Part shown: positions 30,501 through 42,862 of the stretch, piece after piece
Numbering within the stretch: position 1 is the stretch's first letter
Layout: every line of letters starts with the position of its first letter
Translations under genes and position numbers: made by a program
The notes under the pieces: model-generated
What the model was told of the DNA's origin: nothing
What the model saw: only the letters and a program-made list of their open reading frames with translations
The model's database searches: none
DNA from: Thiomonas sp. X19
GTDB lineage: Bacteria > Pseudomonadota > Gammaproteobacteria > Burkholderiales > Burkholderiaceae_C
Direction: 5' to 3'
NCBI RefSeq assembly: GCF_900089495.1
Contig: NZ_LT605203.1
Coordinates: forward strand, 3,785,086-3,847,424
Length of the DNA stretch: 62,339 bases

Positions 30501-30668
30501 ATGGCCAAGGGCGGACGTGAAAAAATCAAGCTGGAATCCACTGCTGGAACCGGCCACTTCTACACCACCACCAAGAACAAGCGCATCCAACCGGAAAAGA
30601 TGGAAATCATGAAGTTCGATCCGGTGGCGCGCAAGCATGTTTCTTACAAGGAAGGCAAGATCAAATAA
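30501..30668 (+). CDS. rpmG: 50S ribosomal protein L33
   Basis: This 55-aa basic protein starts [20 protein letters not shown] and ends [11 protein letters not shown]. It is the cysteine-free L33 type, without the zinc-binding CxxC pairs. It lies 28 bp after rpmB and is followed by a strong terminator at 30705-30740. Confidence 0.96.
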   Translation: MAKGGREKIKLESTAGTGHFYTTTKNKRIQPEKMEIMKFDPVARKHVSYKEGKIK

Positions 30669-30704
30669 GTCTTGCGCTTGCAACCGAGCCCACAAGCTCG
30701 GCAA

Positions 30705-30740
30705 CAAAAAAGCCCGCTGTCATCGACACGGGCTTTTTTG
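30705..30740 (+). terminator. terminator of rpmB-rpmG
   Basis: The stem AAAGCCCG / CGGGCTTTTTT ends in a T-tract. The A-run on the left allows weaker function leftward. Confidence 0.9.
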
Positions 30741-30783
30741 TTGCCTGCCTTGACGAAACACATCAAAGAGCAACAACCCCCGA

Positions 30784-30809
30784 TAAAAAAGCCAGCTTGC
30801 GCTGGCTTT
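30784..30809 (-). terminator. terminator of the alanine-rich lipoprotein gene
   Basis: AAAGCCAGC-TTGC-GCTGGCTTT is followed on the minus strand by a T-run (TTTTTTATCG). Confidence 0.8.
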
Positions 30810-30841
30810 GGTTCGAAGCGAAAGAATCGCGCCGAGGTTGC

Positions 30842-31060
30842 TTACTTGCTGGCAGCGCTGGCGGGAGCGGATGCAGCAGGCGCCGAAGCAGCAGCAGGAG
30901 CGGCGGCCGAAGCAGGAGCGGAAGCAGCGGGAGCCGAAGCGGCAGCAGGAGCCGCAGCCGAAGCGGGAGCAGAAGCAGCAGGAGCAGCTTCTTCTTTCTT
31001 ACCGCAAGCAGCCAGGGCCAGGGCAGCGATCATGGAAGCCAACAGAAGGGACTTTTTCAT
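30842..31060 (-). CDS. small alanine-rich lipoprotein
   Basis: The 72-aa precursor starts MKKSLLLASMIAALALAACG. LAAC is a lipobox with the lipidated cysteine at residue 19. After a short KKEEA segment the mature part consists almost only of Ala, Pro and Ser in repeats of the type APAASAPASAA. Similar small proteins are abundant in Burkholderiales, with unknown function, probably as a flexible envelope spacer. The low-complexity repeat can change length by slippage. Confidence 0.85.
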   Translation of the reverse strand: MKKSLLLASMIAALALAACGKKEEAAPAASAPASAAAPAAASAPAASAPASAAAPAAASAPAASAPASAASK

Positions 31061-31240
31061 TTGTTTCCTCAAAGCGTCAGACAGATCAAACGGGCGATTG
31101 AAATCGGTGGATTCCGGGAATGGTAAAACGCATGAACCCTCATGCCACAAGGGCCATGTCAAGTTCAGTTGAAAGTATAGCGCGTGCTCGGGTTTCCCCC
31201 GGTAGCTGCATTTGAGAAAACCAATCTTGTTGCGAAAAAT

Positions 31241-31735
31241 TCACAACCCAAGGACATGTGCCGGAAAGCCTGGATCAGACAGGGCCCAGGCTTGGTCAAA
31301 CCGTTCAAACGCCGCATGAAGCCGCCCTCCGGAACACTGGGATGCGCGCCGATGGCCATCACTGGGGATCGCCACGAGTCCTCGTTCAGGCATGAGCAAA
31401 CACTCGGCAGGCGCGGCGAGATCTTCGGGCAGTTCACGACAGTCGATCAAATGCGAGAACCGCACGCGCCACTGGGTAAATCGCGCCTGGTCGCGCTGCA
31501 CGATGTCGAAGCGACGTGCCAACATGCGGATGCTGGGATGCTTGCGCTGCAGACCCCAGGCGTCGAGGGCGTTGACGAGTTCGAGTTGGTTCAACGGCCA
31601 GTCGGCATAGTCAGCGCTGTACATGCTGAAGGTCTGTCCTGGTGCGCTCAATAACTCGGCGATGGCCCGCTGCCAGGCGCTGAGGCCTGAGATGGCCGTC
31701 GCAGCCGAGTTCGTGCTTTGTGCTGCCGAAGTCAT
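31241..31735 (-). CDS. conserved protein downstream of roxA (DUF7931-like)
   Basis: The 164-aa protein has WQRAIAELLSAPGQTFSMYS, the aromatic motif DYADWPLNQLELVNAL and LLMPERGLVAIPSDGH. This resembles the DUF7931 group, a degenerate phospholipase-D-like fold without the HKD catalytic motif; the assignment is by eye. The ATG overlaps the roxA stop codon (ATGA), so it is translationally coupled to roxA. The start at 31735 is preferred to 31783 for this reason. Confidence 0.6.
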   Translation of the reverse strand: MTSAAQSTNSAATAISGLSAWQRAIAELLSAPGQTFSMYSADYADWPLNQLELVNALDAWGLQRKHPSIRMLARRFDIVQRDQARFTQWRVRFSHLIDCRELPEDLAAPAECLLMPERGLVAIPSDGHRRASQCSGGRLHAAFERFDQAWALSDPGFPAHVLGL

Positions 31736-32898
31736 CGGTGCTCCGCCGCCGTGGATGGATGCGCCCATCCCTGTTCGCACCATTGCAGGAGCACAGCCTG
31801 CTCGGGTGCGGTCGCGCCTTTCCAGTCCTGCGAGCTGAGCTGACGTCGATCCGCCAGTCGGCGCAACAGGCTGGAGCGGGCCAGGGGCGATGCAAGCCGC
31901 TCACCATTGATCAACACGCTGGCCGAGGCATAGAGCATGCGGCTGCGTCGATCCAGCCGCAGCCCGCCGCGGGCGCAAGCGCGAGCCAGTTGCGCGGCGG
32001 ACTGCCTGCTGGGATCGAACCAGACGAGCTGCTTGGGCTCGGTGAGCAATTCGCCGAGCGCGGCTTCGAACTCACGCTTGCCGGGTTTGAGCCGGACAAA
32101 TGCTGCTTGCAAAAATTCGACCATGGCGCCTGGCAAACGCGCGGGGGCCCTTGCTGCAAGCGTGTCGATCCGGCCCCGGTCGCTGTAGCGTGGCCCGGGC
32201 TTCAGGTCCTCCGCCAGCTTCCACAGCAGTTGCCGCAGCAACTCATCGGCGGGTGGTGCGCGAAAGCCGATGGAGTAGGTCATGCAGGGTCCGATGGCAA
32301 CGCCATCATGGCCCCAGCCTGGAGGCAGGTAGAGCATGTCCCCTGGGTCGAGCAGGTGGTCGGTGTCGGGAACGAAGTCCACCAGCAGCTTCAAAGGTTG
32401 GTCCGGCTCGAAGCGCGGCGTGCGCACCGGGCCGATGCGCCAGCGGCGCTGCCCTTCGGCCTGCAGCAGAAACACGTCATAGGCATCGACATGCGGACCC
32501 ACGCCGCCACCGTCGCTGGCCCAGGAAATCATCACATCGTCCAGGCGCGCATCGGGGATGAAGCGAAACCTGGCGAGCAATTCGGCAACCGCGTCGTCCA
32601 GCGCATCGACTCCCTGCACCAGCAGGGTCCAGTCGGGCTGGCGCAAGGCGGGCAGGCTGCGGCGGGTGAAAGGACCGTGCTTGAGATCCCATTTGCCGGC
32701 AGCCTGGCGCCGGATCAGACGCGATTCGACAGCGTCGTCGCTCGCGAGATCGAACAACTCGGCCCGGCTCAACAAGGGCTTGAAACCCGGGACGGCCTGG
32801 CGCAGGAGCAAAGGCTTGCGTTGCCAATGGCGCTGCAGAAACCGTTCGAGACTGATGCCGGCCAGGGGCCAGGCAGCGGGTTGGGTGAGGAGGTTCAT
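31732..32898 (-). CDS. roxA: ribosomal protein L16 arginine 3-hydroxylase (JmjC/cupin)
   Basis: RoxA/YcfD uses Fe(II) and 2-oxoglutarate to hydroxylate an arginine in L16. The protein opens with LERFLQRHWQRKPLLLRQAV, then the Fe-binding HxD in GVGPHVDAYDVFLLQAEGQR, and the later LYLPPGWGHDGVAIG provides the distal histidine. A C-terminal winged-helix-like dimerisation domain follows. The ATG at 32898 (MNLLTQPAAW) matches family length (388 aa); an upstream start would add 24 residues. It is divergent from the PPIase gene. Confidence 0.92.
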   Translation of the reverse strand: MNLLTQPAAWPLAGISLERFLQRHWQRKPLLLRQAVPGFKPLLSRAELFDLASDDAVESRLIRRQAAGKWDLKHGPFTRRSLPALRQPDWTLLVQGVDALDDAVAELLARFRFIPDARLDDVMISWASDGGGVGPHVDAYDVFLLQAEGQRRWRIGPVRTPRFEPDQPLKLLVDFVPDTDHLLDPGDMLYLPPGWGHDGVAIGPCMTYSIGFRAPPADELLRQLLWKLAEDLKPGPRYSDRGRIDTLAARAPARLPGAMVEFLQAAFVRLKPGKREFEAALGELLTEPKQLVWFDPSRQSAAQLARACARGGLRLDRRSRMLYASASVLINGERLASPLARSSLLRRLADRRQLSSQDWKGATAPEQAVLLQWCEQGWAHPSTAAEHR

Positions 32899-33088
32899 AC
32901 CGGGACTGCGCTGAGGAGGTGCGGGAATGCTGACGCGGCCGGGCTCGACACCCGCACTGGACTGCATCATTCGAGTTTAGCTTTCATGCGAGCAGACGCT
33001 AAGCTTGCAGCATCAACCCGTTGTGGCCGCGCCCGTGCGCTCTTCGCGCCATTCCCCTTCTGACAGCCGCATTCAGCACGTTTCCACC

Positions 33089-33613
33089 ATGCAAGCCGCC
33101 CCCGATACCGTCGTGTCCCTGTCCTGGCATCTGACCGACGCGCAGAACGAACCCATTGCCGAGCATGAAGACGGCACGGACTTTTACGTCGGCGGTGCCG
33201 ATCTGCTGCCCGCCATCTCGCAAGATCTGATGGGCAAGCAGGTTGGCGACAGCGGTCAATTGCAGATCGAACCGCATGACGCGTTCGGCGACTACGAGCC
33301 CGATCTCCTGCGCCTCGAAGAGCGCAAGCTGTTTCCGGACGTGCTTGAGCCCGGCATGCAGTTCGAGCATCTGCCCGCTGGCTGCGCACCGGGCGCGCCA
33401 GGCGCCTTGTACACCGTGACCGACATTGCCGACGACAAGGTGGTGCTCGATGGCAACCACCCGCTGGCCGGCATGGCCTTGCGCGTGCACTACACCATTC
33501 TGGAAGTGCGCGAGCCCGACCCGGACGAGCGCGAGGCGCAAAGCGCCCACCTCGACGATGTCGACAGCGGCATGTTCTTCGCCGGCATGCCCCGCAACGT
33601 GAACAGGCCCTAG
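33089..33613 (+). CDS. FKBP-type peptidyl-prolyl isomerase (SlpA/SlyD type)
   Basis: The 174-aa cytoplasmic enzyme starts with the FKBP strand VVSLSWHLTDAQNEPIAEHE. It continues with FYVGGADLLPAISQDLMGKQ and IEPHDAFGDYEPDLL, and has the inserted flap (IF) domain VLDGNHPLAGMALRVHYTIL. SlyD-like chaperone-isomerases catalyse prolyl isomerisation in unfolded proteins. The C-terminus lacks the His/Cys-rich metal tail of E. coli SlyD. The ATG at 33089 is preferred over the frame start 84 bp earlier. Confidence 0.92.
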   Translation: MQAAPDTVVSLSWHLTDAQNEPIAEHEDGTDFYVGGADLLPAISQDLMGKQVGDSGQLQIEPHDAFGDYEPDLLRLEERKLFPDVLEPGMQFEHLPAGCAPGAPGALYTVTDIADDKVVLDGNHPLAGMALRVHYTILEVREPDPDEREAQSAHLDDVDSGMFFAGMPRNVNRP

Positions 33614-33624
33614 CGCCGCCGGAC

Positions 33625-34176
33625 TCAGCGGCCGAGACGCGCCGCGCGACGGCGGCTCCATTGCAGGCGAATGGAGCAGTTCCATCCCACCCGCACCACG
33701 GTATACCCGACCAGCGCGAGCAACACCGCCAGCAGCGGCAGCCCCACGAGCAAAGGTTCGCCCAGGCCGATGGCCCAATGCATCAAGGCGCGTGTGGAAT
33801 CGACCACCCGGGTCCAATCGAATTGCGGCAAGGGCGCCAGCGCATTGCCGCCGTTCATGCCGGTGGCCCAGCTGCCCAGCTTGTAGGCCGCCAGGTACAG
33901 CGGCACGATGGTCAAGGGGTTGGAGTACAGCGTGGTGACCAGGGCGATGGGAAAGTTGCAGCGCAACAGCACGGCGAGGATGCCTGCGGTGAGCATTTGC
34001 AGCGGTCCGGGAATCAGCCCGCCAATCATGCCTGCGGCCACGGCGAGCGCCACGCTGCGCCGATGCAGGCTCCACAGTGCGGGATGCGCCAGATACTTGG
34101 CAAACGGCCGCAGCAGCGCGTGCTCGCGCATCGCGTCGAAACGCGCGGCAATGGCACGGGCGTACTTGCGAGCCAT
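33625..34176 (-). CDS. DUF2062 membrane protein
   Basis: The 183-aa protein begins with a basic helix (RKYARAIAARFDAMREHALL). The family core follows: HPALWSLHRRSVALAVAAGM, FIGGLIPGP-like IGGLIPGPLQMLTAG, and NFPIALVTTLYSNPLTIVPL. It then has a final transmembrane helix and a basic tail. DUF2062 proteins are inner-membrane proteins of unknown function, common in proteobacteria. The start at 34174-34176 follows the family layout. It lies downstream of dut in the same direction. Confidence 0.85.
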   Translation of the reverse strand: MARKYARAIAARFDAMREHALLRPFAKYLAHPALWSLHRRSVALAVAAGMIGGLIPGPLQMLTAGILAVLLRCNFPIALVTTLYSNPLTIVPLYLAAYKLGSWATGMNGGNALAPLPQFDWTRVVDSTRALMHWAIGLGEPLLVGLPLLAVLLALVGYTVVRVGWNCSIRLQWSRRRAARLGR

Positions 34177-34196
34177 ACGGGGCGACGACGCCGGGC

Positions 34197-34649
34197 TCAG
34201 CCCTTGCCGGTGGAGCCGAAACCGCCTTCGCCACGCGCGCTCGGCGTGAAGGCGTCGACCACCCGCCACTGCGCCTGCACCACCGGCACGATGACCAGTT
34301 GTGCGATGCGCTCGAAGGGCTGCACGGTGTAGGGCTGCGTGCCGCGGTTCCAGCAGCTCACCATGAGCGGGCCCTGGTAATCGGCATCGATCAGCCCCAC
34401 CAGATTGCCCAGCACGATGCCGTGCTTGTGACCCAGGCCGGAACGCGGCAGGATGATCGCGGCATACCCCGGGTCGGCGACATGGATGGACAGGCCGGTT
34501 GCGATCAACTCGGCGTGGCCGGACGTGAGCACCAATGGCGCGTCGATGCAGGCGCGCAGGTCCATGCCTGCGGCCCCGGGGGTGGCGTAGGCGGGAAGTT
34601 GTTCGCGCAGGCGAGGGTCGAGCAGGCGGACTTCGATCGGCAGGGTCAT
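34197..34649 (-). CDS. dut: deoxyuridine 5'-triphosphate nucleotidohydrolase
   Basis: The trimeric enzyme hydrolyses dUTP to dUMP and keeps uracil out of DNA. The five dUTPase motifs are present: [43 protein letters not shown] and the C-terminal [12 protein letters not shown]. At 150 aa it is full length. The ATG at 34649 overlaps the end of coaBC by 4 bp, the usual coaBC-dut order in proteobacteria. Confidence 0.97.
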   Translation of the reverse strand: MTLPIEVRLLDPRLREQLPAYATPGAAGMDLRACIDAPLVLTSGHAELIATGLSIHVADPGYAAIILPRSGLGHKHGIVLGNLVGLIDADYQGPLMVSCWNRGTQPYTVQPFERIAQLVIVPVVQAQWRVVDAFTPSARGEGGFGSTGKG

Positions 34650-35866
34650 GGATGGGGCTTGGAACAACTGGGAAGACGGAGCGCGGTTTCACTGACGATG
34701 CGGCGGCCCAGTTCCAGCTTGCTGGCGCGCGGCAGCTCGGTGGTGCCATGGGCGTCGATCAGCACGCAGGCGTTGTCGTCGCGGCCAAAGGTTTGCGGGC
34801 CGAGATTGCCCACCAGCAGCGGCACGCCCTTGCGCTGGCGCTTGGCCTGGGCGTTGGCCAGCAGGTCGTCGGCCTCGGCGGCGAAGCCCACGCAATAGGG
34901 CGCATCCGGCCGGGCGGCAATCTCGGCCAGGATGTCGGGATTGGTGTCGAGTTGCAGCACCGGCGGCGGCTGATCGGGCTGCTTTTTCAGCTTGCCGGCA
35001 TGCGCCTGCGATGGCCGCCAATCGGCCACGGCGGCGGCGGCGATGAACACATCCACCCCCGGCAGCGCGGCCAGCACTGCGGCACGCATCTGCAAGGCCG
35101 TTTCCACCGGCAGCAGGCGCACGCCATAGGGCGGCGGCAAGGCCGTGGGGCCGGCCACCAAGGTGACTTCAGCGCCCTGCTCCCAGGCGGCTCGCGCCAA
35201 AGCCCAGCCCATCTTGCCGCTGGAGCGATTGGTGAGGCCACGCACGGCGTCCCAAGGCTCGAAGGTAGGGCCGGCGGTGATGAGCACCCGCCGCCCGGCC
35301 AATGCCTTGGGCTGGAACAGGGCTTCCAGTTCGAGCACGATGTGTTCGGGCTCGATCATGCGGCCCTCGCCCACCTCGCCGCAAGCCTGCTCGCCGCTGG
35401 CCGGGCCGGCAATGCGCACGCCGTCTTCACGCAGGCGCTGCACATTGCGCTGCACCGCCGCGTTGGCCCACATCTCGCGGTTCATCGCCGGGGCGAACAC
35501 CGTGGGCACGGCGCCACGCGCCAGCACCAGGGTGGAGAGCAGGTCGTCGCCCAAACCGTTCGCGGCCTTGCCGAGGCAGTCGGCGCTGGCCGGAGCCACC
35601 ACCAGGGCATCGGCGGCGCGCACCAGGTCGATATGGTCCATGCCGCTGGCCGCCAAAGGCTGCCACTGGTCGGTGGCCACCAGGCGGCCCGAGAGCGCCT
35701 GGAACGTGGCCGGCCCGACGAAATGCGTGGCCGCCGTGGTCATCACCACTTGCACCTGGTGCCCGGCCTTGGTCAGGCCGCGCACCAGTTCGCAAGCCTT
35801 GTAGGCTGCCACGCCACCGCTCACACCCAGAAGGATGTGGCGGGATTGCGGGATGGGGTTGATCAC
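34646..35866 (-). CDS. coaBC: bifunctional phosphopantothenoylcysteine synthetase/decarboxylase
   Basis: CoaBC makes 4'-phosphopantetheine precursors for coenzyme A. The N-terminal FMN-dependent decarboxylase (CoaC) has [20 protein letters not shown], the catalytic His in [10 protein letters not shown] and the substrate clamp in [14 protein letters not shown]. The C-terminal synthetase (CoaB) has [26 protein letters not shown] and AAAVADWRP. The length of 406 aa is normal. It is followed by dut and lies next to alaS. Confidence 0.96.
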   Translation of the reverse strand: MINPIPQSRHILLGVSGGVAAYKACELVRGLTKAGHQVQVVMTTAATHFVGPATFQALSGRLVATDQWQPLAASGMDHIDLVRAADALVVAPASADCLGKAANGLGDDLLSTLVLARGAVPTVFAPAMNREMWANAAVQRNVQRLREDGVRIAGPASGEQACGEVGEGRMIEPEHIVLELEALFQPKALAGRRVLITAGPTFEPWDAVRGLTNRSSGKMGWALARAAWEQGAEVTLVAGPTALPPPYGVRLLPVETALQMRAAVLAALPGVDVFIAAAAVADWRPSQAHAGKLKKQPDQPPPVLQLDTNPDILAEIAARPDAPYCVGFAAEADDLLANAQAKRQRKGVPLLVGNLGPQTFGRDDNACVLIDAHGTTELPRASKLELGRRIVSETALRLPSCSKPHP

Positions 35867-35868
35867 GC

Positions 35869-38637
<2,769 letters not shown>

Positions 38638-38863
38638 CGAAACACCTGAATGGAGTCGGCGCATACGGGGGCTGCCACGCGCAAACCCGCGCTGACGAAA
38701 CCGCGATTTTAGGCGCCGACCCCATCTTCGGCAGGCGCTGCGACAGGCGGGCATGCCGGGGTTGCGCAGTGGTTGACCGATCTCGCGCCATGTGGTGCTG
38801 TGCAAGGCGGCCCGCGCGGGACTAAATTGACGCTTGGTTCCGTTCACACACCCGACAAGCACC

Positions 38864-40354
38864 ATGGATACTGCCACCTCGCCACTTGCCCTGCTGCAAG
38901 ACCCCAGCCTGTTGAAGACCCAGGCCCTGATCGACGGCCGCTGGGTTGACGCAACCAACACCGTGCCCGTCCACGACCCGGCCAATGGCCGGCTGCTGGC
39001 CCGGGTTCCGCGCCTGGGCGCGGCCGAAGCCGAAGCGGCGATTGCCGCCGCCGACCGGGCCTGGCCCGCATGGCGCGCGCAACCGGCGAAACAGCGCGCT
39101 GCGGTGATGCGCCGCTGGTTCGAGTTGCTGATGCAGCATGCCGACGACCTGGCCCGCATCATGACCGCCGAGCAGGGCAAGCCGCTGGCCGAGGCCAAAG
39201 GCGAAGTCGTGTACGGCGCCAGTTTCGTCGAGTGGTTCGCCGAGGAAGCCAAGCGGGTGTATGGCGAAACCATCCCCAGCCCCGACGCCACCAAGCGCCT
39301 GCTGGTCATTCGCCAGCCGGTTGGCGTGTGTGCGGCCATCACGCCGTGGAATTTCCCGCTGGCGATGATCACCCGCAAGGTGGCGCCTGCCCTGGCCGCG
39401 GGTTGCCCAGTGGTCATCAAGCCGGCCGAGCAGACGCCGCTGACGGCCTTGGCGGCCGCCGAGTTGGCGCTGCGCGCCGGCATGCCGCCGGGGGTGCTGA
39501 ACATGCTGACCAGCGATGCCGAGGGCTCGGTCGAGATTGGCGGTGTGCTGTGCGCCAGTCCGGTGGTGCGGCATTTGTCGTTCACCGGGTCCACCGAGGT
39601 CGGGCGCATTCTCATGGCGCAATCGGCGCCCACCATCAAGAAGCTGAGCCTGGAGTTGGGCGGCAATGCGCCCTTCATCGTCTTCGACGATGCCGATGTG
39701 GACGCTGCGGTGGAAGGCGCGATGCAGAGCAAATACCGCAATGCCGGCCAGACCTGCGTGTGCGCCAACCGCCTCTACGTGCAGGATGGCATCTACGACG
39801 CCTTCGTCGTCAAGCTCGCCCGGCAAGTGTCGGCCATGAAGGTGGGCGGCGGTTTCGACACCGGGGTGCAGGTCGGCCCGCTGATCGACGCCCAGGCGCT
39901 GGCCAAGGTGCAGCGCCATGTGGACGACGCCGTGGCCAAGGGGGCGAAGGTGTTGACCGGCGGCAAGACCCTGGACAGCGGCTCGGGCGGGCGCTTCTAC
40001 GCCCCGACCGTGCTGGCCGAGGCCAACGCGGGCATGCTGTGCGCCCGCGAGGAAACCTTCGGCCCGGTAGCGCCGGTATTCCGTTTCAAGACCGAAGAGG
40101 AGGTCATCGCCGCGGCCAACGCCACTGAATTTGGTCTGGCGGCCTATTTTTTCAGCCGCGATGTCGGCCGCATTTTCCGCGTCGGCGAGGCGCTGGAATA
40201 CGGCATGGTGGGCGTCAACACCGGGCTCATGTCCAACGAGGTGGCGCCGTTCGGCGGGGTCAAGCAATCGGGCCTGGGCCGCGAGGGTTCGCACCACGGC
40301 ATCGAGGAGTACGTCGAGATGAAATACCTCTGCCTGGGCGGCATCGACCGCTGA
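38864..40354 (+). CDS. gabD: NAD(P)-dependent succinate-semialdehyde dehydrogenase type aldehyde dehydrogenase
   Basis: The 496-aa protein has the aldehyde dehydrogenase layout: Rossmann segment [20 protein letters not shown], substrate-binding Glu in [18 protein letters not shown], catalytic Cys in [14 protein letters not shown] and the C-terminal [19 protein letters not shown]. These match the GabD branch, which oxidises succinate semialdehyde to succinate. The two adjacent cysteines around the active site (TCVC) are a GabD feature. Substrate cannot be proven from sequence. It stands alone, divergent from alaS. Confidence 0.88.
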   Translation: MDTATSPLALLQDPSLLKTQALIDGRWVDATNTVPVHDPANGRLLARVPRLGAAEAEAAIAAADRAWPAWRAQPAKQRAAVMRRWFELLMQHADDLARIMTAEQGKPLAEAKGEVVYGASFVEWFAEEAKRVYGETIPSPDATKRLLVIRQPVGVCAAITPWNFPLAMITRKVAPALAAGCPVVIKPAEQTPLTALAAAELALRAGMPPGVLNMLTSDAEGSVEIGGVLCASPVVRHLSFTGSTEVGRILMAQSAPTIKKLSLELGGNAPFIVFDDADVDAAVEGAMQSKYRNAGQTCVCANRLYVQDGIYDAFVVKLARQVSAMKVGGGFDTGVQVGPLIDAQALAKVQRHVDDAVAKGAKVLTGGKTLDSGSGGRFYAPTVLAEANAGMLCAREETFGPVAPVFRFKTEEEVIAAANATEFGLAAYFFSRDVGRIFRVGEALEYGMVGVNTGLMSNEVAPFGGVKQSGLGREGSHHGIEEYVEMKYLCLGGIDR

Positions 40355-40392
40355 GTCCGGCTGGTTCTGCGGCGCACCCTGAGGCCACGGCG

Positions 40393-40815
40393 TCAGGGTG
40401 CGCCGCCACCCCACACCGGGCCGATGGCCGGGCAGTCGCCATGCCGGCGGCAATCGTCAAAACCTTGCAGGGCGGTGATGCGGCGTTGCACATGCGCTGC
40501 CAGGCAACTGTCCTCCTGCGTCACCCAATCGGGCCCGCCCGTGCGTTGCGGGCCCAGGCGGAACATGCAATCGGCGTTGGTGTAACGGCGCCAAAGGTTT
40601 TGCGCATGGATGAGCCTGCGCTCGCCGATGGTGCCCTGGGTGCGGGCCAACTCGGCGCGGTAAAGCTGGCTCATCTGCTGGTTGAGCGCATGCAGGCAGG
40701 TGTGATCGCAAACCGGGACTGTGGCGCCGGATGCCGCTGGGGTCTGCGCCAGGGCGTTGGAAACACCCAACACACAAGCGGCGATCATTGCAGCCGCGCG
40801 ATAAAAACCAGACAT
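40393..40815 (-). CDS. exported cysteine-containing protein (LprI/DUF1311-like)
   Basis: A signal peptide (MSGFYRAAAMIAACVLGVSN, cleavage near ALA-QTPAA) is followed by a helical domain with CDHTCLHALNQQMSQLYRAE, DCMFRLGPQR, EDSCLAAHVQRRITAL and a final DDCRRHGDCP. The pattern of Leu-rich helices joined by disulfides resembles DUF1311/LprI, a family with lysozyme-inhibitor members. Here the function is unknown. It lies between gabD and the soe genes, converging with gabD. Confidence 0.65.
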   Translation of the reverse strand: MSGFYRAAAMIAACVLGVSNALAQTPAASGATVPVCDHTCLHALNQQMSQLYRAELARTQGTIGERRLIHAQNLWRRYTNADCMFRLGPQRTGGPDWVTQEDSCLAAHVQRRITALQGFDDCRRHGDCPAIGPVWGGGAP

Positions 40816-40907
40816 CGGGGCAACTCCGTGAGAGATGGAATGCCTTCTCAGAACCCCGGCCGCGCGCTTGGTTCACTGCAGGTCCGGGTCAGTGCATGGC
40901 CTCATGC

Positions 40908-41855
40908 TTAATGCGCCGCCGCGTAGTAGCGGTTTTGCGGATGTTGCACCTGCGCAAAAAACCACCAGCGCTCCAGCACCAGCCCGGCCATTTGCAGCAG
41001 CCAGGCCGCCAGCAGCCAGGCTGTGGGCTGCGCCGCACCGGCGGCCGCGCCCAGCAGCGCCAGGGGCAGCCCGAAGCCGAGCACGGCGAAGCCCATCTGC
41101 ACCGCCGCCACCCGCTTGGCGCCGGCGCCGTGCGTGAACTCGTGCAGATTGAAACTGCCGGCGGTGAAGCCGCGCGAAATCTGCCGGATGTCGCCCGAGC
41201 GCACACCGATGGCCGTGGCCAGGCTGCCCGCCGGCTGCAGCCGTGCGTTGCGCAGGAACAGCGCGGCGCGCGCCAGCGCCGCCGCCAGGGTGAGCGCCAG
41301 GGCCGAGGCCGCCAGAGCGCGTGCCGGCAGGCCATGCCAGGCGAACAGCAGCGCCGCGAGGATGAAACCCGAGGCCAGGCCCATGAGCACGAAATTCACC
41401 AGGGTCCAGGACGTGGCCCACTCGCGGATGAAACGCACCCCGGCATAGATCATCGCCGTGCAGACCCACAAGACGGCCGCGGCCAGCGCCAGCAGCAAGA
41501 AGGCCAGCACCTGCGGCAGGGTTCCGCCCCAGCGCAGCGCCACCCAGCAGAGCGCGGCCACGCCGAGAAAAACCGGCAGGGCGATGACCTCGCGCGACAA
41601 CCAGGACGTGCGCCACATCGCTGCGGCGCGCCAGGCGCGCTCGGGCCGGCCCAGGTGCAGGAACGAAGCCACCAGTCCGCCGGCACCGAGCAGCAGCACG
41701 ATGAGCAAAGCCAGCTGCGCCACGCCCTGCGCCGCCCCATGCGCCACGGATAGGCCGCCGAAGGCGCCCAAGGCCACCAAGGCCAGCGCCACGGCCAGGC
41801 CTTGAGCGCAGCCGATCCAGGTGGTGAGGACTAAAACCGACCAGGCGGGACGCAT
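40908..41855 (-). CDS. soeC: SoeC-like membrane anchor of sulfite dehydrogenase
   Basis: This 315-aa protein with eight hydrophobic helices is of the DmsC/NrfD type. Landmarks are ASFLHLGRPERAWRAAAMWR and TSWLSREVIALPVFLGV, the conserved LGRP-x-R and SWLSRE motifs of DMSO-reductase anchors. As SoeC it would pass electrons from the FeS subunit to the quinone pool. It starts two bases after the soeB stop. The assignment to Soe rather than Dms rests on the closeness of the catalytic subunit to SoeA. Confidence 0.85.
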   Translation of the reverse strand: MRPAWSVLVLTTWIGCAQGLAVALALVALGAFGGLSVAHGAAQGVAQLALLIVLLLGAGGLVASFLHLGRPERAWRAAAMWRTSWLSREVIALPVFLGVAALCWVALRWGGTLPQVLAFLLLALAAAVLWVCTAMIYAGVRFIREWATSWTLVNFVLMGLASGFILAALLFAWHGLPARALAASALALTLAAALARAALFLRNARLQPAGSLATAIGVRSGDIRQISRGFTAGSFNLHEFTHGAGAKRVAAVQMGFAVLGFGLPLALLGAAAGAAQPTAWLLAAWLLQMAGLVLERWWFFAQVQHPQNRYYAAAH

Positions 41856-41857
41856 GC

Positions 41858-42862
41858 TCAACGTCCTCCGAGCAGAGCGGCGGCCAGCTGTGGCGCTGCG
41901 CCGGCTGGCTGGGTGCGGCATGCTGGCGTGGCGCCGGCAGCGCCAGCATGCAGCGCCAAGTCCGCAACCGCGCCGGCGGCTGCAGCTTTGTCGCATCCGC
42001 AGCCGCTGCATGCGCGGCCCGCACTGGCGCGTATGGACGATGCCGCCGATGTGCGCCTGCTGGCCACGCCGCCCGTCATGCGGCCGAAGATGCGTGACAG
42101 CAGGCTTTCGCTCTCGCGCACCAGTTCCGTGGCGGCGGCACACTCCCCCGTGTCGGCCATCGCGGGCTGCATGCCGGCTTGCGATGGAGGCTGGGGCTGG
42201 GCAGCGGCCGGTCCGCCTGCCGCTCCATCCTGCAGACCTGCGGCCACCATCGCCCGGCGCGGCAGGTACTGGTTGGCGGGGCGGGTGCCGAGTTCGGGCA
42301 TCAGGGCGTAGCCACCCCTGCTGCGAATGGCTTGCGACACCTCGGACTCGGGGTCGTGCACATCGCCGAACAGCCGCGCATGGGTCGGGCAGGCGTTGAC
42401 ACAGGCGGGTTTGCGGCGCTCGGGCGGCGTGGCTTCGTCGTAGATGCGGTCCACGCACAGGGTGCATTTGGTCATGATGCCGCGGTCCTCATCGAACTCG
42501 CGGGCGCCGTAGGGGCAGGCCCAGGCGCAGTATTTGCAGCCGATGCATTTGTCGGCATCCACCAGCACGATGCCGTCTTCCTTGCGCTTGTAGGAGGCGC
42601 CCGTGGGGCACACCGGCACGCAGGGCGGCTCCTCGCAGTGCAGGCAGCTCTTGGGGAAATGCACCACCTGCGTGTTGGGAAACTGGCCGACCTCGAAGGT
42701 CTGCACGCGGTTGAAGAAGACCCCCGAGGCGTCACTGCCGTAGGGATCCAGGTCGCTCAAGGGGCCGGCGGCGCCCGAGGTGTTCCATTGTTTGCAGGAC
42801 GTGACGCAGGCATGGCAGCCGACGCAGACATCCAGGTCGATGACCAGGGCGAGTTGGGTCAT
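41858..42862 (-). CDS. soeB: SoeB-like iron-sulfur subunit with C-terminal extension
   Basis: The first 230 residues form a DmsB-type four-cluster ferredoxin: DVCVGCHACVTSCKQWN, SCLHCEEPPCVPVCPTGASY, KCIGCKYCAWACPYGAREFD and KCTLCVDRI...ACVNACPTHA. It wires the molybdenum subunit to the membrane anchor in the SoeABC sulfite dehydrogenase. The last 100 residues are an Ala-rich tail with ACSGCGCDKAAAAG, which is not part of the usual subunit; its role is unknown. The ATG overlaps the soeA stop by 4 bp. Confidence 0.88.
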   Translation of the reverse strand: MTQLALVIDLDVCVGCHACVTSCKQWNTSGAAGPLSDLDPYGSDASGVFFNRVQTFEVGQFPNTQVVHFPKSCLHCEEPPCVPVCPTGASYKRKEDGIVLVDADKCIGCKYCAWACPYGAREFDEDRGIMTKCTLCVDRIYDEATPPERRKPACVNACPTHARLFGDVHDPESEVSQAIRSRGGYALMPELGTRPANQYLPRRAMVAAGLQDGAAGGPAAAQPQPPSQAGMQPAMADTGECAAATELVRESESLLSRIFGRMTGGVASRRTSAASSIRASAGRACSGCGCDKAAAAGAVADLALHAGAAGATPACRTQPAGAAPQLAAALLGGR

